Below are positions 1 to 5,928 of a DNA stretch of 5,928 nucleotides, one piece after another. The stretch comes from Neptuniibacter sp. GTDB lineage: Bacteria > Pseudomonadota > Gammaproteobacteria > Pseudomonadales > Balneatricaceae. Position numbers and translations under genes: made by a program. The notes under the pieces are model-generated. The model was not told the DNA's origin and made no database searches. It saw only the letters and a list, made by a program, of their open reading frames with translations. Every line of letters begins with the position of its first letter. The stretch's first letter is position 1. The DNA lies in assembly GCA_030149405.1 (NCBI GenBank), contig JASBRM010000176.1:1-5928 (forward strand), read 5' to 3'.

Positions 1-174
1 GAGGTTACAAGCCAAGTAACAGAGCATCTACCTGTTTTGATGATTACCGCTAACTACAGTCAGGAATTGAATCAGGAGATTCGAGATCTGGGTTACCAGT
101 TGGTTAATAAGCCGATTAAACCTTTAAAACTGAAAACGATGCTTATTCATATGCTCGAAACTTCAGGCATTTAA
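1..174 (+). CDS. C-terminal end of a receiver domain, probably from a hybrid sensor histidine kinase (5' truncated by window)
   Basis: Frame 1 is open from the first base to a TAA at 172-174 and gives 57 residues. It reads as the last third of a CheY-like receiver domain. A hydrophobic strand ends in the conserved Thr (VLMITAN, Thr16), followed by a helix (QELNQEIRDLG), then the conserved Lys in VNKPIKP (Lys37) and the final helix (LKLKTMLIHML). The 'NKPIKPLKLKTML' ending is typical of hybrid PAS kinases of the NahK/ErcS' type in gammaproteobacteria, where the receiver is the last domain; no DNA-binding domain follows. The phospho-acceptor Asp and all kinase domains lie outside the window. 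A stand-alone receiver protein is also possible. The receiver assignment is firm; the hybrid-kinase assignment is inference from the style of the C-terminus. Confidence 0.8.
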   Translation, partial: EVTSQVTEHLPVLMITANYSQELNQEIRDLGYQLVNKPIKPLKLKTMLIHMLETSGI

Positions 175-189
175 AATAAAACAAGCATA

Positions 190-218
190 AAAAAAGCCCC
201 GATTCTCGGGGCTTTTTT
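190..218. terminator. Bidirectional rho-independent terminator between the hybrid kinase end and proS
   Basis: A perfect inverted repeat has 13-bp arms (190-202 and 206-218) around a 3-base TTC loop. The GC-rich core GCCCCGA/TCGGGGC is flanked by six A on the left and six T on the right, so it gives a U-tract on either strand. It starts 16 bases after the plus-strand stop (172-174) and 18 bases after the end of proS (236), which is where a shared terminator for convergent genes should lie. Confidence 0.95.
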
Positions 219-235
219 AGTTGGATAAGCTTTTG

Positions 236-1960
236 TTACAGGCTGATTTTCTCTGCTAGCAGTGGCAGAAGATCATCAACATTGATGTCGCGTTTTTCTT
301 CATCCCTACGGCCTTTATATTCCAGAGTTCCGGCTTCAATACCGCGAGGTGAGATAACTACGCGATGTGGGATACCCATCAATTCCATATCCGCGAATTT
401 AACACCTGGGCTGGTTTTCTTATCACGATCGTCCAGAAGAACATCGTACCCAGCCTGGCGCAGTTCCTGATAGAGCTTGTCAGTCAGTTCTTTTACGGCT
501 TCAGATTTATCATATTGCATCGGAACGATAGCGATATGGAAAGGCGCAATAGCATCTGGCCAGATGATACCGTTGTCATCGTTGTTCTGCTCGATTGCGG
601 CAGCAATGACACGTGTTACACCAATACCGTAGCAACCCATATTCATCGTAACTGTTTTACCGTTCTGATCCAGAACTTCGGCTTTCAGCGCTTCAGAATA
701 CTTAGTACCCAGTTGGAAAATATGGCCAACTTCAATGCCGCGTTTAATCACTAGAGTACCTTCACCGCATGGGCTAGGGTCACCTTCAACTACATTACGC
801 AGATCTGCGACTTCAGGCAGTTCTAAATCACGGCCCCAGTTGATGCCAAACAGGTGTTTACCATCGATATTGGCGCCAGCACTGAAATCGGAAGTTTTCG
901 CAACAGTGCGATCAACAATGCAAGGAATGGTCAGTCCAACAGGACCCAGTGAACCAGGACCCGCGCCAATCAGATTACGAATCTCTTCTTCTGTAGCGAA
1001 TTCGATCGGCGAAGCCACATCAGTAAGCTTCTCTGCCTTGATCTCATTCAGCTCGTGATCGCCACGTACCAGCAGGGCAATAAACTCAGCAGCACATTCT
1101 TCAGACGCTTTAACAATCAGAGTCTTAACTGTCTTTTCAATTGGCTGATCAAACTGTTCTACCAGCTCATCGATGGTTTTAGCATTTGGCGTATCGACAG
1201 TGGTCATTTCAACAGTCGCTGGAGCCCGCTCACCCGCAGGAGCGAGTGCTTCAGCTAGTTCAACGTTTGCTGCGTAGTCGCTGCTATTAGAGAAAGCGAT
1301 ATCATCTTCGCCTGATTCTGCTAGAACGTGGAACTCGTGAGAAGACGCACCACCAATAGACCCAGTATCAGCAAGAACCGGGCGGAAATCTAAGCCCAGA
1401 CGGTTGAAGATGTTAGTATAGGTCTGGTGCATTACGTCGTATGTTTCTTGCAGAGATTCTTCTCCAACATGGAAAGAGTAGGCATCTTTCATGATGAATT
1501 CACGTGAACGCATTACACCAAAGCGTGGACGGATCTCATCACGAAATTTGGTTTGAATCTGATAAAAGTTAGCCGGTAGCTGCTTGTAACTTTTAATCTC
1601 TCTGCGGATCAGATCAGTGATCACTTCTTCATGGGTTGGTCCAACGCAGAACTCACGATTATGGCGATCATTTACGCGCAGTAGTTCTGGACCGTACAGT
1701 TCCCAACGGCCGGATTCTTCCCAAAGTTCAGCCGGCTGAATTGCAGGCATCAGTACTTCCATAGCACCTGAATTATCCATCTCTTCCCGTACGATACGTT
1801 CAACTTTACGTAAGGTGCGAAGACCCAGAGGAAGCCAGTTATAGAGACCTGAAGCTACTTTGCGAATTAAACCCGCGCGTAGCATTAACTGATGGCTGAT
1901 TACTTCTGCATCAGATGGTGTTTCTTTAACTGTAGAGATTAGAAATTGGCTTGTGCGCAT
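236..1960 (-). CDS. proS: Prolyl-tRNA synthetase (proline--tRNA ligase), bacterial type with editing domain
   Basis: This cytoplasmic class II aminoacyl-tRNA synthetase charges tRNA-Pro with proline using ATP. Its 574 residues match the usual length of the bacterial form (about 570). The N-terminal catalytic part carries the MRTSQFL start, motif 1 around 40-72, and motif 2 around 139-164 ([17 protein letters not shown], with Arg140 and Glu142). The inserted YbaK-like editing domain (about 220-400) keeps Lys279 in KTVKT and His369 in NIDGKH, the residues used to clear mischarged Ala-tRNA-Pro. Cys443 ([10 protein letters not shown]) and motif 3 with Arg450 follow, then the C-terminal anticodon-binding domain (about 475-574). 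The ATG start fits the family N-terminus; the ribosome site is weak (GAG, 9 bases upstream). It follows mscS on the same strand but has its own promoter, and it ends at the shared terminator. No expected residue is missing. Confidence 0.98.
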   Translation of the reverse strand: MRTSQFLISTVKETPSDAEVISHQLMLRAGLIRKVASGLYNWLPLGLRTLRKVERIVREEMDNSGAMEVLMPAIQPAELWEESGRWELYGPELLRVNDRHNREFCVGPTHEEVITDLIRREIKSYKQLPANFYQIQTKFRDEIRPRFGVMRSREFIMKDAYSFHVGEESLQETYDVMHQTYTNIFNRLGLDFRPVLADTGSIGGASSHEFHVLAESGEDDIAFSNSSDYAANVELAEALAPAGERAPATVEMTTVDTPNAKTIDELVEQFDQPIEKTVKTLIVKASEECAAEFIALLVRGDHELNEIKAEKLTDVASPIEFATEEEIRNLIGAGPGSLGPVGLTIPCIVDRTVAKTSDFSAGANIDGKHLFGINWGRDLELPEVADLRNVVEGDPSPCGEGTLVIKRGIEVGHIFQLGTKYSEALKAEVLDQNGKTVTMNMGCYGIGVTRVIAAAIEQNNDDNGIIWPDAIAPFHIAIVPMQYDKSEAVKELTDKLYQELRQAGYDVLLDDRDKKTSPGVKFADMELMGIPHRVVISPRGIEAGTLEYKGRRDEEKRDINVDDLLPLLAEKISL

Positions 1961-2003
1961 TTTATGTAACTCAATCGATTCAAATTCTATTTAAAGTCGC
2001 AAC

Positions 2004-2032
2004 ATTGTAGGGGGAGGCCGAGTAACTGCCAA
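2004..2032 (-). promoter_or_regulatory. Sigma70 promoter for proS
   Basis: Read on the minus strand, TTGGCA (2027-2032, five of six matches to TTGACA) is followed by exactly 17 bases and then TACAAT (2004-2009, five of six matches to TATAAT). Transcription would start near 1997, giving a leader of about 37 bases before the proS ATG. The element fills the 78-base gap between the mscS stop and proS, so proS can be expressed independently of the genes upstream. It was found by eye, without scoring. Confidence 0.75.
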
Positions 2033-2038
2033 GTAAAA

Positions 2039-2872
2039 TCAGGCCTGTTTCAACAATACTTCCCTCTGCGGGAATGGGATATCAATACTTGCTTTATTTA
2101 GGGCATTAAACACCGCAAGGTTTACTTGGTATTGAACTTCAAAATAACACTCTGTAGGTACCCAGTATCTATAGGCAATATTCACTGAGGAGTCAGCAAA
2201 GGCTTCAATTCCAATCTGAGGAGCCGGGGATGACGTTACCTCATTAAATTCGTGCAACACATCAGCGATAACTTTTATCGCTTCTTCTGGGTGGCTCGAA
2301 TAACTAATACCGACTGATGCCTCGACAACCTTATGCTCGAAAGAATTAACGATGACTTCGCCAACAATATGCTTGTTAGGAATGGTGATCATCTCACCAT
2401 CTTCATTGGAGAGAACGGTATAAGCGAGCTTAATTTCTTTGACAATGCCAGATACGCCATTTACATCTATTGTGTTACCGACTACGAAAGGCCGCGTAAG
2501 GATGATTGTGAAACCCGCGCCATAGTTTGAGAAAACGCCCTGTAATGCCAGACCAGCGCTTAAAGATATGGCACCGATTGCGGCAACAAATGGGGCTACG
2601 CTGATGCCAAATTTTCCTAAGCAGATCACCAGTACCATGGCGATGATGAGGAATTTCGTTGTACTTGCAATGAACAGTGCCAATGTTACATCTACACTGT
2701 GCTTTTCGCAGATCTTCAAAACCAGCTTGGAAATCCAGCGGGCTACTATTAGGCCGATAATGAAGATGATGATGGCGCCAATTACGTGGAAACTGTAATT
2801 GACGAAAAAATCGATAACCAGATTTGTTAGCCGGGTAATGGTTTCCAGCTCTTTTTGAATTTCTTGCTCCAC
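2039..2872 (-). CDS. mscS: Small-conductance mechanosensitive ion channel, MscS family
   Basis: This inner-membrane channel would open under membrane tension and release solutes on osmotic downshock. At 277 residues it is the minimal three-helix form (E. coli MscS is 286). TM1 lies at about 28-50, TM2 at 63-86, and the pore helix TM3 at about 92-127. The pore carries the family signature GLALQG (107-112) and SNYGAG (115-120); Leu104 and Leu108 align with the E. coli gate leucines 105 and 109, and Gly112 with hinge Gly113. The cytoplasmic beta domain (RPFVVGNTIDVNGVSG, then TIPN) and the C-terminal alpha/beta part ending in IDIPFPQ are complete. Compared with E. coli, pore packing positions Gly104 and Ala106 are Ser103 and Ser105. 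The start is a GTG; TAGG lies 9 bases upstream, and the next Met (residue 79) falls inside TM2. It follows the DUF523 gene by 21 bases, probably in one operon. Whether it is the main MscS or a paralogue cannot be told here. Confidence 0.95.
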   Translation of the reverse strand: MEQEIQKELETITRLTNLVIDFFVNYSFHVIGAIIIFIIGLIVARWISKLVLKICEKHSVDVTLALFIASTTKFLIIAMVLVICLGKFGISVAPFVAAIGAISLSAGLALQGVFSNYGAGFTIILTRPFVVGNTIDVNGVSGIVKEIKLAYTVLSNEDGEMITIPNKHIVGEVIVNSFEHKVVEASVGISYSSHPEEAIKVIADVLHEFNEVTSSPAPQIGIEAFADSSVNIAYRYWVPTECYFEVQYQVNLAVFNALNKASIDIPFPQREVLLKQA

Positions 2873-2893
2873 GAGAGAATACCTACTCAGAAG

Positions 2894-3373
2894 TTAAGCA
2901 GATATCCTTTCAGAATCTTCAACAAAAGCAAAGAGGTCATTGAGTTGTTTTTCGTTGAAAACAGGGATGCCATTACGCATAAGTTCAGCAGCCGCGACCC
3001 CAGCGCCATCAATCAGTTTGCCGGAAAAGTTACCGTCGTAAATTCTTTGGTTTCCACAAGAAGGGCTTTTAGCTTTCATAAGCGCACAACAGACATGTTC
3101 CTGTTTAGCTTTCTCGAGGGTTTTTTCGGCCCCTGTTAAGAATTGTGGCGTGACGTCTTCACCCTCTTGGGTGGTAATTAGAATAGGGAATTTACATTGA
3201 GTTTCGGCTACAGGGCGGGGGATTTGCATGCCACCTGCGATTTCAGGGCAGATCGGAACAAGCCTGCCCTCTTGCTTCCAGCGTTTGAGAATTGGATGGT
3301 CAATTAAATGATGACCGCCATCATAGCGGACATTATCGCCCAACATGCATGCGCTAATTAATATTTTTTTCAT
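2894..3373 (-). CDS. DUF523 family protein, TudS-like (thiouracil desulfidase family)
   Basis: The 159 residues cover a complete stand-alone DUF523 domain with no fused DUF1722. Diagnostic segments are the MKKILISACMLG start, RYDGGH (16-21), CPEIAGGM (42-49) with PRPVAE (52-57), and KSPSCG (102-107). Characterised members (TudS) are cytoplasmic enzymes that hold a [4Fe-4S] cluster on three cysteines and remove sulfur from thiouracil. Here Cys9, Cys42 and Cys106 are the matching ligands, and Glu44 is the conserved acid beside the second one. That this protein is a desulfidase, and on which substrate, is inference from the family. Three further cysteines (60, and the pair 95-96) are unusual. 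The ATG start fits the family N-terminus but has no recognisable Shine-Dalgarno sequence. It is first in a likely operon with mscS; the two genes lie in the same frame, separated by a TAA and 21 bases. Confidence 0.9.
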   Translation of the reverse strand: MKKILISACMLGDNVRYDGGHHLIDHPILKRWKQEGRLVPICPEIAGGMQIPRPVAETQCKFPILITTQEGEDVTPQFLTGAEKTLEKAKQEHVCCALMKAKSPSCGNQRIYDGNFSGKLIDGAGVAAAELMRNGIPVFNEKQLNDLFAFVEDSERISA

Positions 3374-3405
3374 GTGCAGAAATAATTGTTTTTATTTTGG
3401 CGCAC

Positions 3406-3433
3406 ATTCTACTTTTCTAATAAATGTTAGCAA
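3406..3433 (-). promoter_or_regulatory. Possible sigma70 promoter for the DUF523-mscS unit
   Basis: On the minus strand TTGCTA (3428-3433, four of six matches) is followed by 16 bases and then TAGAAT (3406-3411, five of six). Transcription would start near 3399, about 26 bases before the DUF523 ATG. The surroundings are AT-rich, so chance matches are more likely than at the proS promoter. TTAG...CTAA half-sites (3428-3431 and 3437-3440 on the plus strand reading) frame the -35 region, but this repeat is too short to call an operator. Confidence 0.45.
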
Positions 3434-3457
3434 TCAACTAAAGTATGAACTTTCGAG

Positions 3458-3489
3458 AAAAAATGACTTTGGTCATAAAAATGACCGAA
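3458..3489 (-). terminator. Weak terminator-like hairpins after the response regulator gene
   Basis: Right after the regulator's stop codon, two mutually exclusive hairpins share one arm. The first pairs 3481-3486 with 3471-3476 (GGTCAT/ATGACC, loop of four). The second pairs 3472-3476 with 3463-3467 (ATGAC/GTCAT, loop of four) and runs straight into a T-tract on the minus strand (3458-3462). The second has the order of an intrinsic terminator, but its stem is only 5 bp and AT-rich, so efficiency would be low. It sits in the 118-base gap before the DUF523 gene. Confidence 0.35.
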
Positions 3490-3491
3490 AC

Positions 3492-4103
3492 TTATTGCTC
3501 GATAAGTGCAGACTTTTTAACCAAAAGCGCAAGGTTATCTGAGTTCATTTTCTGCATTACTCTGGAACGATGTACTTCCACAGTTTTAGGGCTGATTTCA
3601 AGTTTTTCAGCAATTTCCCTATTGGAAAGACCTGCAACAACAAGGTTCATAACTTCTTTTTCCCGTCTGCTGAGGCTATTAAATTCATTTTGAACCCGTG
3701 CGATTGAGGACTGCTTCTCAGAAATTTCTGAAGCCTGTTTGAGGCATTGATTGATGACCCGCAGAAGGTGTTCGTCATCAAATGGTTTTTCAATAAACTC
3801 CTGTGCACCCTGTTTTATCGCTCTTACGGCAATGGGTATATCCCCATGACCTGAGATCATGATGACTGGCATATTGATGTTTTTGTCACGTATCATTTTT
3901 AATGCGGCGAGGCCGTTAATGTCCGGCATTCTCACATCAAGCAGAATACATCCGGTTTGCCCCTGATAGGACTCCATAAATTTAAGAGGCGAAGAAAAAC
4001 CGGACGTTTCGATATTTTCAGCCTGCAACAGCCAGCGAACAGATTCTCTGAATCCATCATCATCATCGATAATAAAAACAGTACATTGATCGGGCTGTGT
4101 CAT
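3492..4103 (-). CDS. Two-component response regulator, FixJ family (receiver plus LuxR-type HTH)
   Basis: This is a predicted cytoplasmic transcription factor activated by phosphorylation from the kinase encoded just upstream. The 203 residues match the usual FixJ/NarL length. The receiver domain (about 7-120) has the acidic pair Asp13/Asp14, phospho-acceptor Asp56 in LLDVRMPD, Ser84 in MISGHGDIP, and Lys106 in EKPF; 'SGHGDIPIAVRAIKQGA' and 'EKPFDD' are typical of the FixJ subgroup. After a linker (about 121-140), the LuxR-type helix-turn-helix (141-200) reads LSRREKEVMNLVVAGLSNRE, then IAEKLEISPKTVEVHR as turn and recognition helix. The ATG overlaps the kinase stop in ATGA and has a good GAGG 7 bases upstream, so the two are translationally coupled. 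FixJ itself regulates microaerobic genes, but here the target genes are unknown. All key residues are present. Confidence 0.95.
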   Translation of the reverse strand: MTQPDQCTVFIIDDDDGFRESVRWLLQAENIETSGFSSPLKFMESYQGQTGCILLDVRMPDINGLAALKMIRDKNINMPVIMISGHGDIPIAVRAIKQGAQEFIEKPFDDEHLLRVINQCLKQASEISEKQSSIARVQNEFNSLSRREKEVMNLVVAGLSNREIAEKLEISPKTVEVHRSRVMQKMNSDNLALLVKKSALIEQ

Positions 4104-5626
4104 GATCTTGCCTCAACAGGTAAACGGATTTTGAATTCTGTACCTGTTACACCATCACTTTCAACCCAAATTTGGCCGCTGTGATTTTCAATGATGGTTC
4201 GGGAAATGGGTAAGCCCATACCAAGGCCGTAAGACTTTGAGGTCTGAAAAGGCTCAAAAACGGTTTGAATCTCTGCTTCAGGGATGCCTCCTGCTGTGTC
4301 TGTAACCGTAATTTGAATATATTCGTTACAGATCTCGGTGGTGACTGCAACAGGTCTCAGTGCCCTATGAGTATGGCTGTAAGCTTCAATGGCGTTACGG
4401 ATGAGATTCAATAGAACCTGTTCGATCTGGATTTTATCAGCATAAAGGTTTGGCGTATTTTTGCTTAGGTTGTACTCAAAGCTGATGCCATTGTTTTTTG
4501 CTTCTTGTGCAAGGAAATCACAGACATTCTGACAGGATTTGTTAATTGAAAAAGATGTTTGTTTATATTCATTTTTTCTTACGAAGCTGCGTAAACGTTT
4601 AATAATTTCAGATGCGCGTTTGGCTTGCTTGGTAATGAGTTCCATTGCTTCAGAAACGATTTCATTGTTGTCCGTATTGCTGTCTCTTAGTCTTCGTTTG
4701 GTGCCTCTGCAGTAATTGATAATCGCCGCGAGAGGTTGGTTCAGTTCATGAGCAAGCCCAGTAGCCATCTCCCCGACAGATAAATACCGTGACATATGGG
4801 TGATCTCTTGCTGTTGGATATTAGCTTTTTCCTGAGCAAGTTTCTCTTCAGTGATATCTCGGGCGATGAGGGTGTAGTACTCGACTAGTGGAGCATCAGA
4901 TTTGTTGCGACTATGATGACCAATGATTTCTCTGATCTCTGCGTGCTTTTTCTCGTTGATCTGCTCTGGTAACTGCATCTGAACTTTTCCCAGCCACTTA
5001 CCAGATTGAGCTGCTGTGTCTAACGCTGGCTTGATTGCCTCGCTGTAATCTTTAGCGCTGAAGAGTTTTTTTAAAGCAATGGACGTTTCAGGAAGTTCTT
5101 CAAGCTCAAAAGTACTCAGGCACGATTCATTCATGTAGGTTATTTTCTGGTCAGCATGGTTGCAGAACATAATCATGTCAGAGGATGCTTCAACCACACG
5201 GGCTAAGCGTCGTGTTGCTTGTTCCGCTATCTCACGTTCTGAAACATCTCTGGAAACGCAGATGATCTCAATTGGGATGCCTTCTTCGTTACGGATGGTA
5301 CGGCTGGTTGTTTCGAACCAGACGTAGTAACCATCTTTGTGTTTCATCCGGTGAATGTTGGTATAGATACCCTGACGGTAAATAACGGACTTATTTCTCT
5401 CTTTCAGGTTATCGGCATCTTCCGGATGGATTTGGAGATAACTGGATTTCCCTATAAGTTCTTCAGGCTTATAACCTAGGAGTTTTTCACAGGCAGGGTT
5501 AACGTCGATATAGACCCACTCAGGTGAAGCGGTATGGCGGGAGAGCATATCTGTTGAATGCTCGAACATCTGACGATAGCGTGCCGCTTCAGTTGTGCAT
5601 CTTAACAGTTCGGATTCATCTGACAT
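4100..5626 (-). CDS. Soluble PAS-PAS sensor histidine kinase
   Basis: This is the predicted partner of the FixJ-type regulator it overlaps by 4 bases. Its 508 residues contain no membrane segment or signal peptide, so it should sense a cytoplasmic signal. PAS 1 spans about 17-130 with a clear PAC end (HKDGYYVWFETTSRTIRNEEG to CVSRDVSE). PAS 2, less conserved, spans about 142-262 and ends in LIARDITEEK. A helical linker (260-283) leads to the dimerisation domain, with phospho-acceptor His293 in GLAHELNQPLAAI. The ATPase domain has the N-box (NLIRNAIEA, Asn411), G1 (Asp443, AGGIP), F-box (VFEPFQTSK) and G2 (GLGMGL, 467-472). This is the HPK4/FixL-type layout. FixL binds haem through a PAS histidine; I see no histidine in the matching helix of either PAS domain, so oxygen sensing is not supported. 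The start has only a weak upstream GGA. No receiver or HPt domain is attached. Confidence 0.94.
   Translation of the reverse strand: MSDESELLRCTTEAARYRQMFEHSTDMLSRHTASPEWVYIDVNPACEKLLGYKPEELIGKSSYLQIHPEDADNLKERNKSVIYRQGIYTNIHRMKHKDGYYVWFETTSRTIRNEEGIPIEIICVSRDVSEREIAEQATRRLARVVEASSDMIMFCNHADQKITYMNESCLSTFELEELPETSIALKKLFSAKDYSEAIKPALDTAAQSGKWLGKVQMQLPEQINEKKHAEIREIIGHHSRNKSDAPLVEYYTLIARDITEEKLAQEKANIQQQEITHMSRYLSVGEMATGLAHELNQPLAAIINYCRGTKRRLRDSNTDNNEIVSEAMELITKQAKRASEIIKRLRSFVRKNEYKQTSFSINKSCQNVCDFLAQEAKNNGISFEYNLSKNTPNLYADKIQIEQVLLNLIRNAIEAYSHTHRALRPVAVTTEICNEYIQITVTDTAGGIPEAEIQTVFEPFQTSKSYGLGMGLPISRTIIENHSGQIWVESDGVTGTEFKIRLPVEARS
4111..4115 (-). promoter_or_regulatory. Ribosome binding site of the response regulator gene, inside the kinase gene
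   Basis: TGAGG on the minus strand lies 7 bases before the ATG at 4101-4103, within the last codons of the kinase. Together with the ATGA stop/start overlap it fixes the regulator start and indicates translational coupling. Confidence 0.75.
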
Positions 5627-5697
5627 GGCCTAATTATCCAGAGTTGATAATTGCTTGATGATGGACTGAAGAAAGGGGAAAAGGAAATTAATTAACT

Positions 5698-5719
5698 GCC
5701 CCACATTAAAATGTAGGGC
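5698..5719 (-). terminator. Terminator-like hairpin after the MaoC-type hydratase gene
   Basis: On the minus strand GCCCTACATT pairs with AATGTGGGGC (arms 5710-5719 and 5698-5707, loop of two bases, or four if the last pair is open). All ten pairs form, with one U-G wobble at 5715/5702. On the plus strand the same position is a C/A mismatch, so the structure favours minus-strand RNA. It begins 24 bases after the hydratase stop. The T-rich stretch that follows is interrupted (TTAATTAATTT), so termination may be partial. Confidence 0.55.
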
Positions 5720-5743
5720 TTACATGCATTCTTAATGGTGAAA

Positions 5744-5928
5744 TTAAGCTTCGCGCTTATCGACCATGAAGGTTGCTTCACCAGCGGCAACCAGCTTGTC
5801 GCCAACATGTACATCGGTTTTACATTTAACACGACGACGGCGCTGATCGATATCAGTCACAGTCAGTGTTGCTTTAGCAGTATCACCAATAAAAACCGGT
5901 GCCCGGAATTTAAGTGACTGGTCCACAT
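5744..5928 (-). CDS. C-terminal end of a MaoC/PhaJ-like hotdog-fold hydratase (5' end beyond window)
   Basis: The open frame enters from the right edge and stops at a TAA at 5744-5746, giving about 61 residues. The segment DQSLKFRAPVFIGDTAKATL, followed by VTDIDQRRRRVKCKTDV and VGDKLVAAGEATFMV, is the second half of the MaoC-like hotdog domain. It is found in (R)-specific enoyl-CoA hydratases such as PhaJ, which feed beta-oxidation intermediates to polyhydroxyalkanoate synthesis, and in related dehydratases. The catalytic Asp/His motif lies in the missing N-terminal half, so activity cannot be judged. The apparent GTG at 5924-5926 is an internal Val codon of a strand (…VDQSLKF), not a start. 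A terminator-like hairpin follows, so it is probably not in one operon with the kinase. Confidence 0.85.
   Translation of the reverse strand, partial: VDQSLKFRAPVFIGDTAKATLTVTDIDQRRRRVKCKTDVHVGDKLVAAGEATFMVDKREA

Noticed and set aside
282..1258. Plus-strand open frames inside proS (for example 365-754 and 735-1058)
   Set aside because: They are antisense shadows of a well-conserved gene, without recognisable protein features.
4147..4350. Minus-strand 67-codon frame within the kinase gene
   Set aside because: It lies in another frame over the conserved ATPase domain and has no protein-like features.
4100..5626. Calling the kinase FixL (haem oxygen sensor)
   Set aside because: The regulator and kinase core look FixLJ-like, but no histidine lies at the FixL haem-ligand helix in either PAS domain, and no fix/cco genes are in view.
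5627..5640. GATAAT just before the kinase ATG as a -10 box
   Set aside because: The hexamer 17 bases upstream (TCATCA) is a poor -35, and transcription would start at the ATG itself.
5641..5662. FNR/Anr-type site from the TTGAT elements
   Set aside because: FNR sites are inverted (TTGAT-N4-ATCAA); here the two elements are direct repeats with six bases between.
5924..5926. GTG as the start of a 60-residue hydratase-like gene
   Set aside because: It falls inside the hotdog core strand; the frame stays open to the window edge, and the family needs a longer N-terminal half. It is an internal Val.

Overview
The window looks like a chromosomal segment of a gammaproteobacterium with a moderate base composition (mid-40s % GC by eye). 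The prolyl-tRNA synthetase reads like the Enterobacteria/Pseudomonas type. The mix of MscS, DUF523, a hybrid kinase tail and a soluble PAS kinase/FixJ-type regulator pair would suit a marine Oceanospirillales-like bacterium, but that placement is inference. I see no mobile element, tRNA, rRNA, CRISPR array or sign of recent transfer.

Layout from left to right. Positions 1-174 (+) hold the last 57 codons of a gene ending in a response-regulator receiver domain, probably a hybrid sensor kinase. It converges on proS, and the two share a perfect bidirectional hairpin terminator (190-218). Everything else is on the minus strand. In order of transcription (right to left) these are: the 3' end of a MaoC/PhaJ-type hotdog hydratase (5744-5928, cut by the window edge), followed by a terminator-like hairpin; a soluble two-PAS histidine kinase (4100-5626) whose stop overlaps the start of a FixJ/NarL-type response regulator (3492-4103); a DUF523 protein of the TudS desulfidase family (2894-3373); an MscS-type mechanosensitive channel (2039-2872); and prolyl-tRNA synthetase (236-1960).

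Three transcription units can be proposed. The kinase and regulator form a translationally coupled two-gene operon. The DUF523 and mscS genes lie 21 bases apart with a plausible sigma70 promoter upstream of DUF523. proS has its own near-consensus sigma70 promoter in the 78-base gap after mscS. No terminator is visible between mscS and proS, so read-through from the DUF523-mscS unit into proS is likely.

Most of the window is ordinary housekeeping and signalling DNA. The parts most worth a second look are the kinase/regulator pair, whose input signal is unknown and which lacks the haem histidine expected of FixL, and the cysteine-rich DUF523 protein paired with a channel. I do not see convincing evidence for a new biological system.
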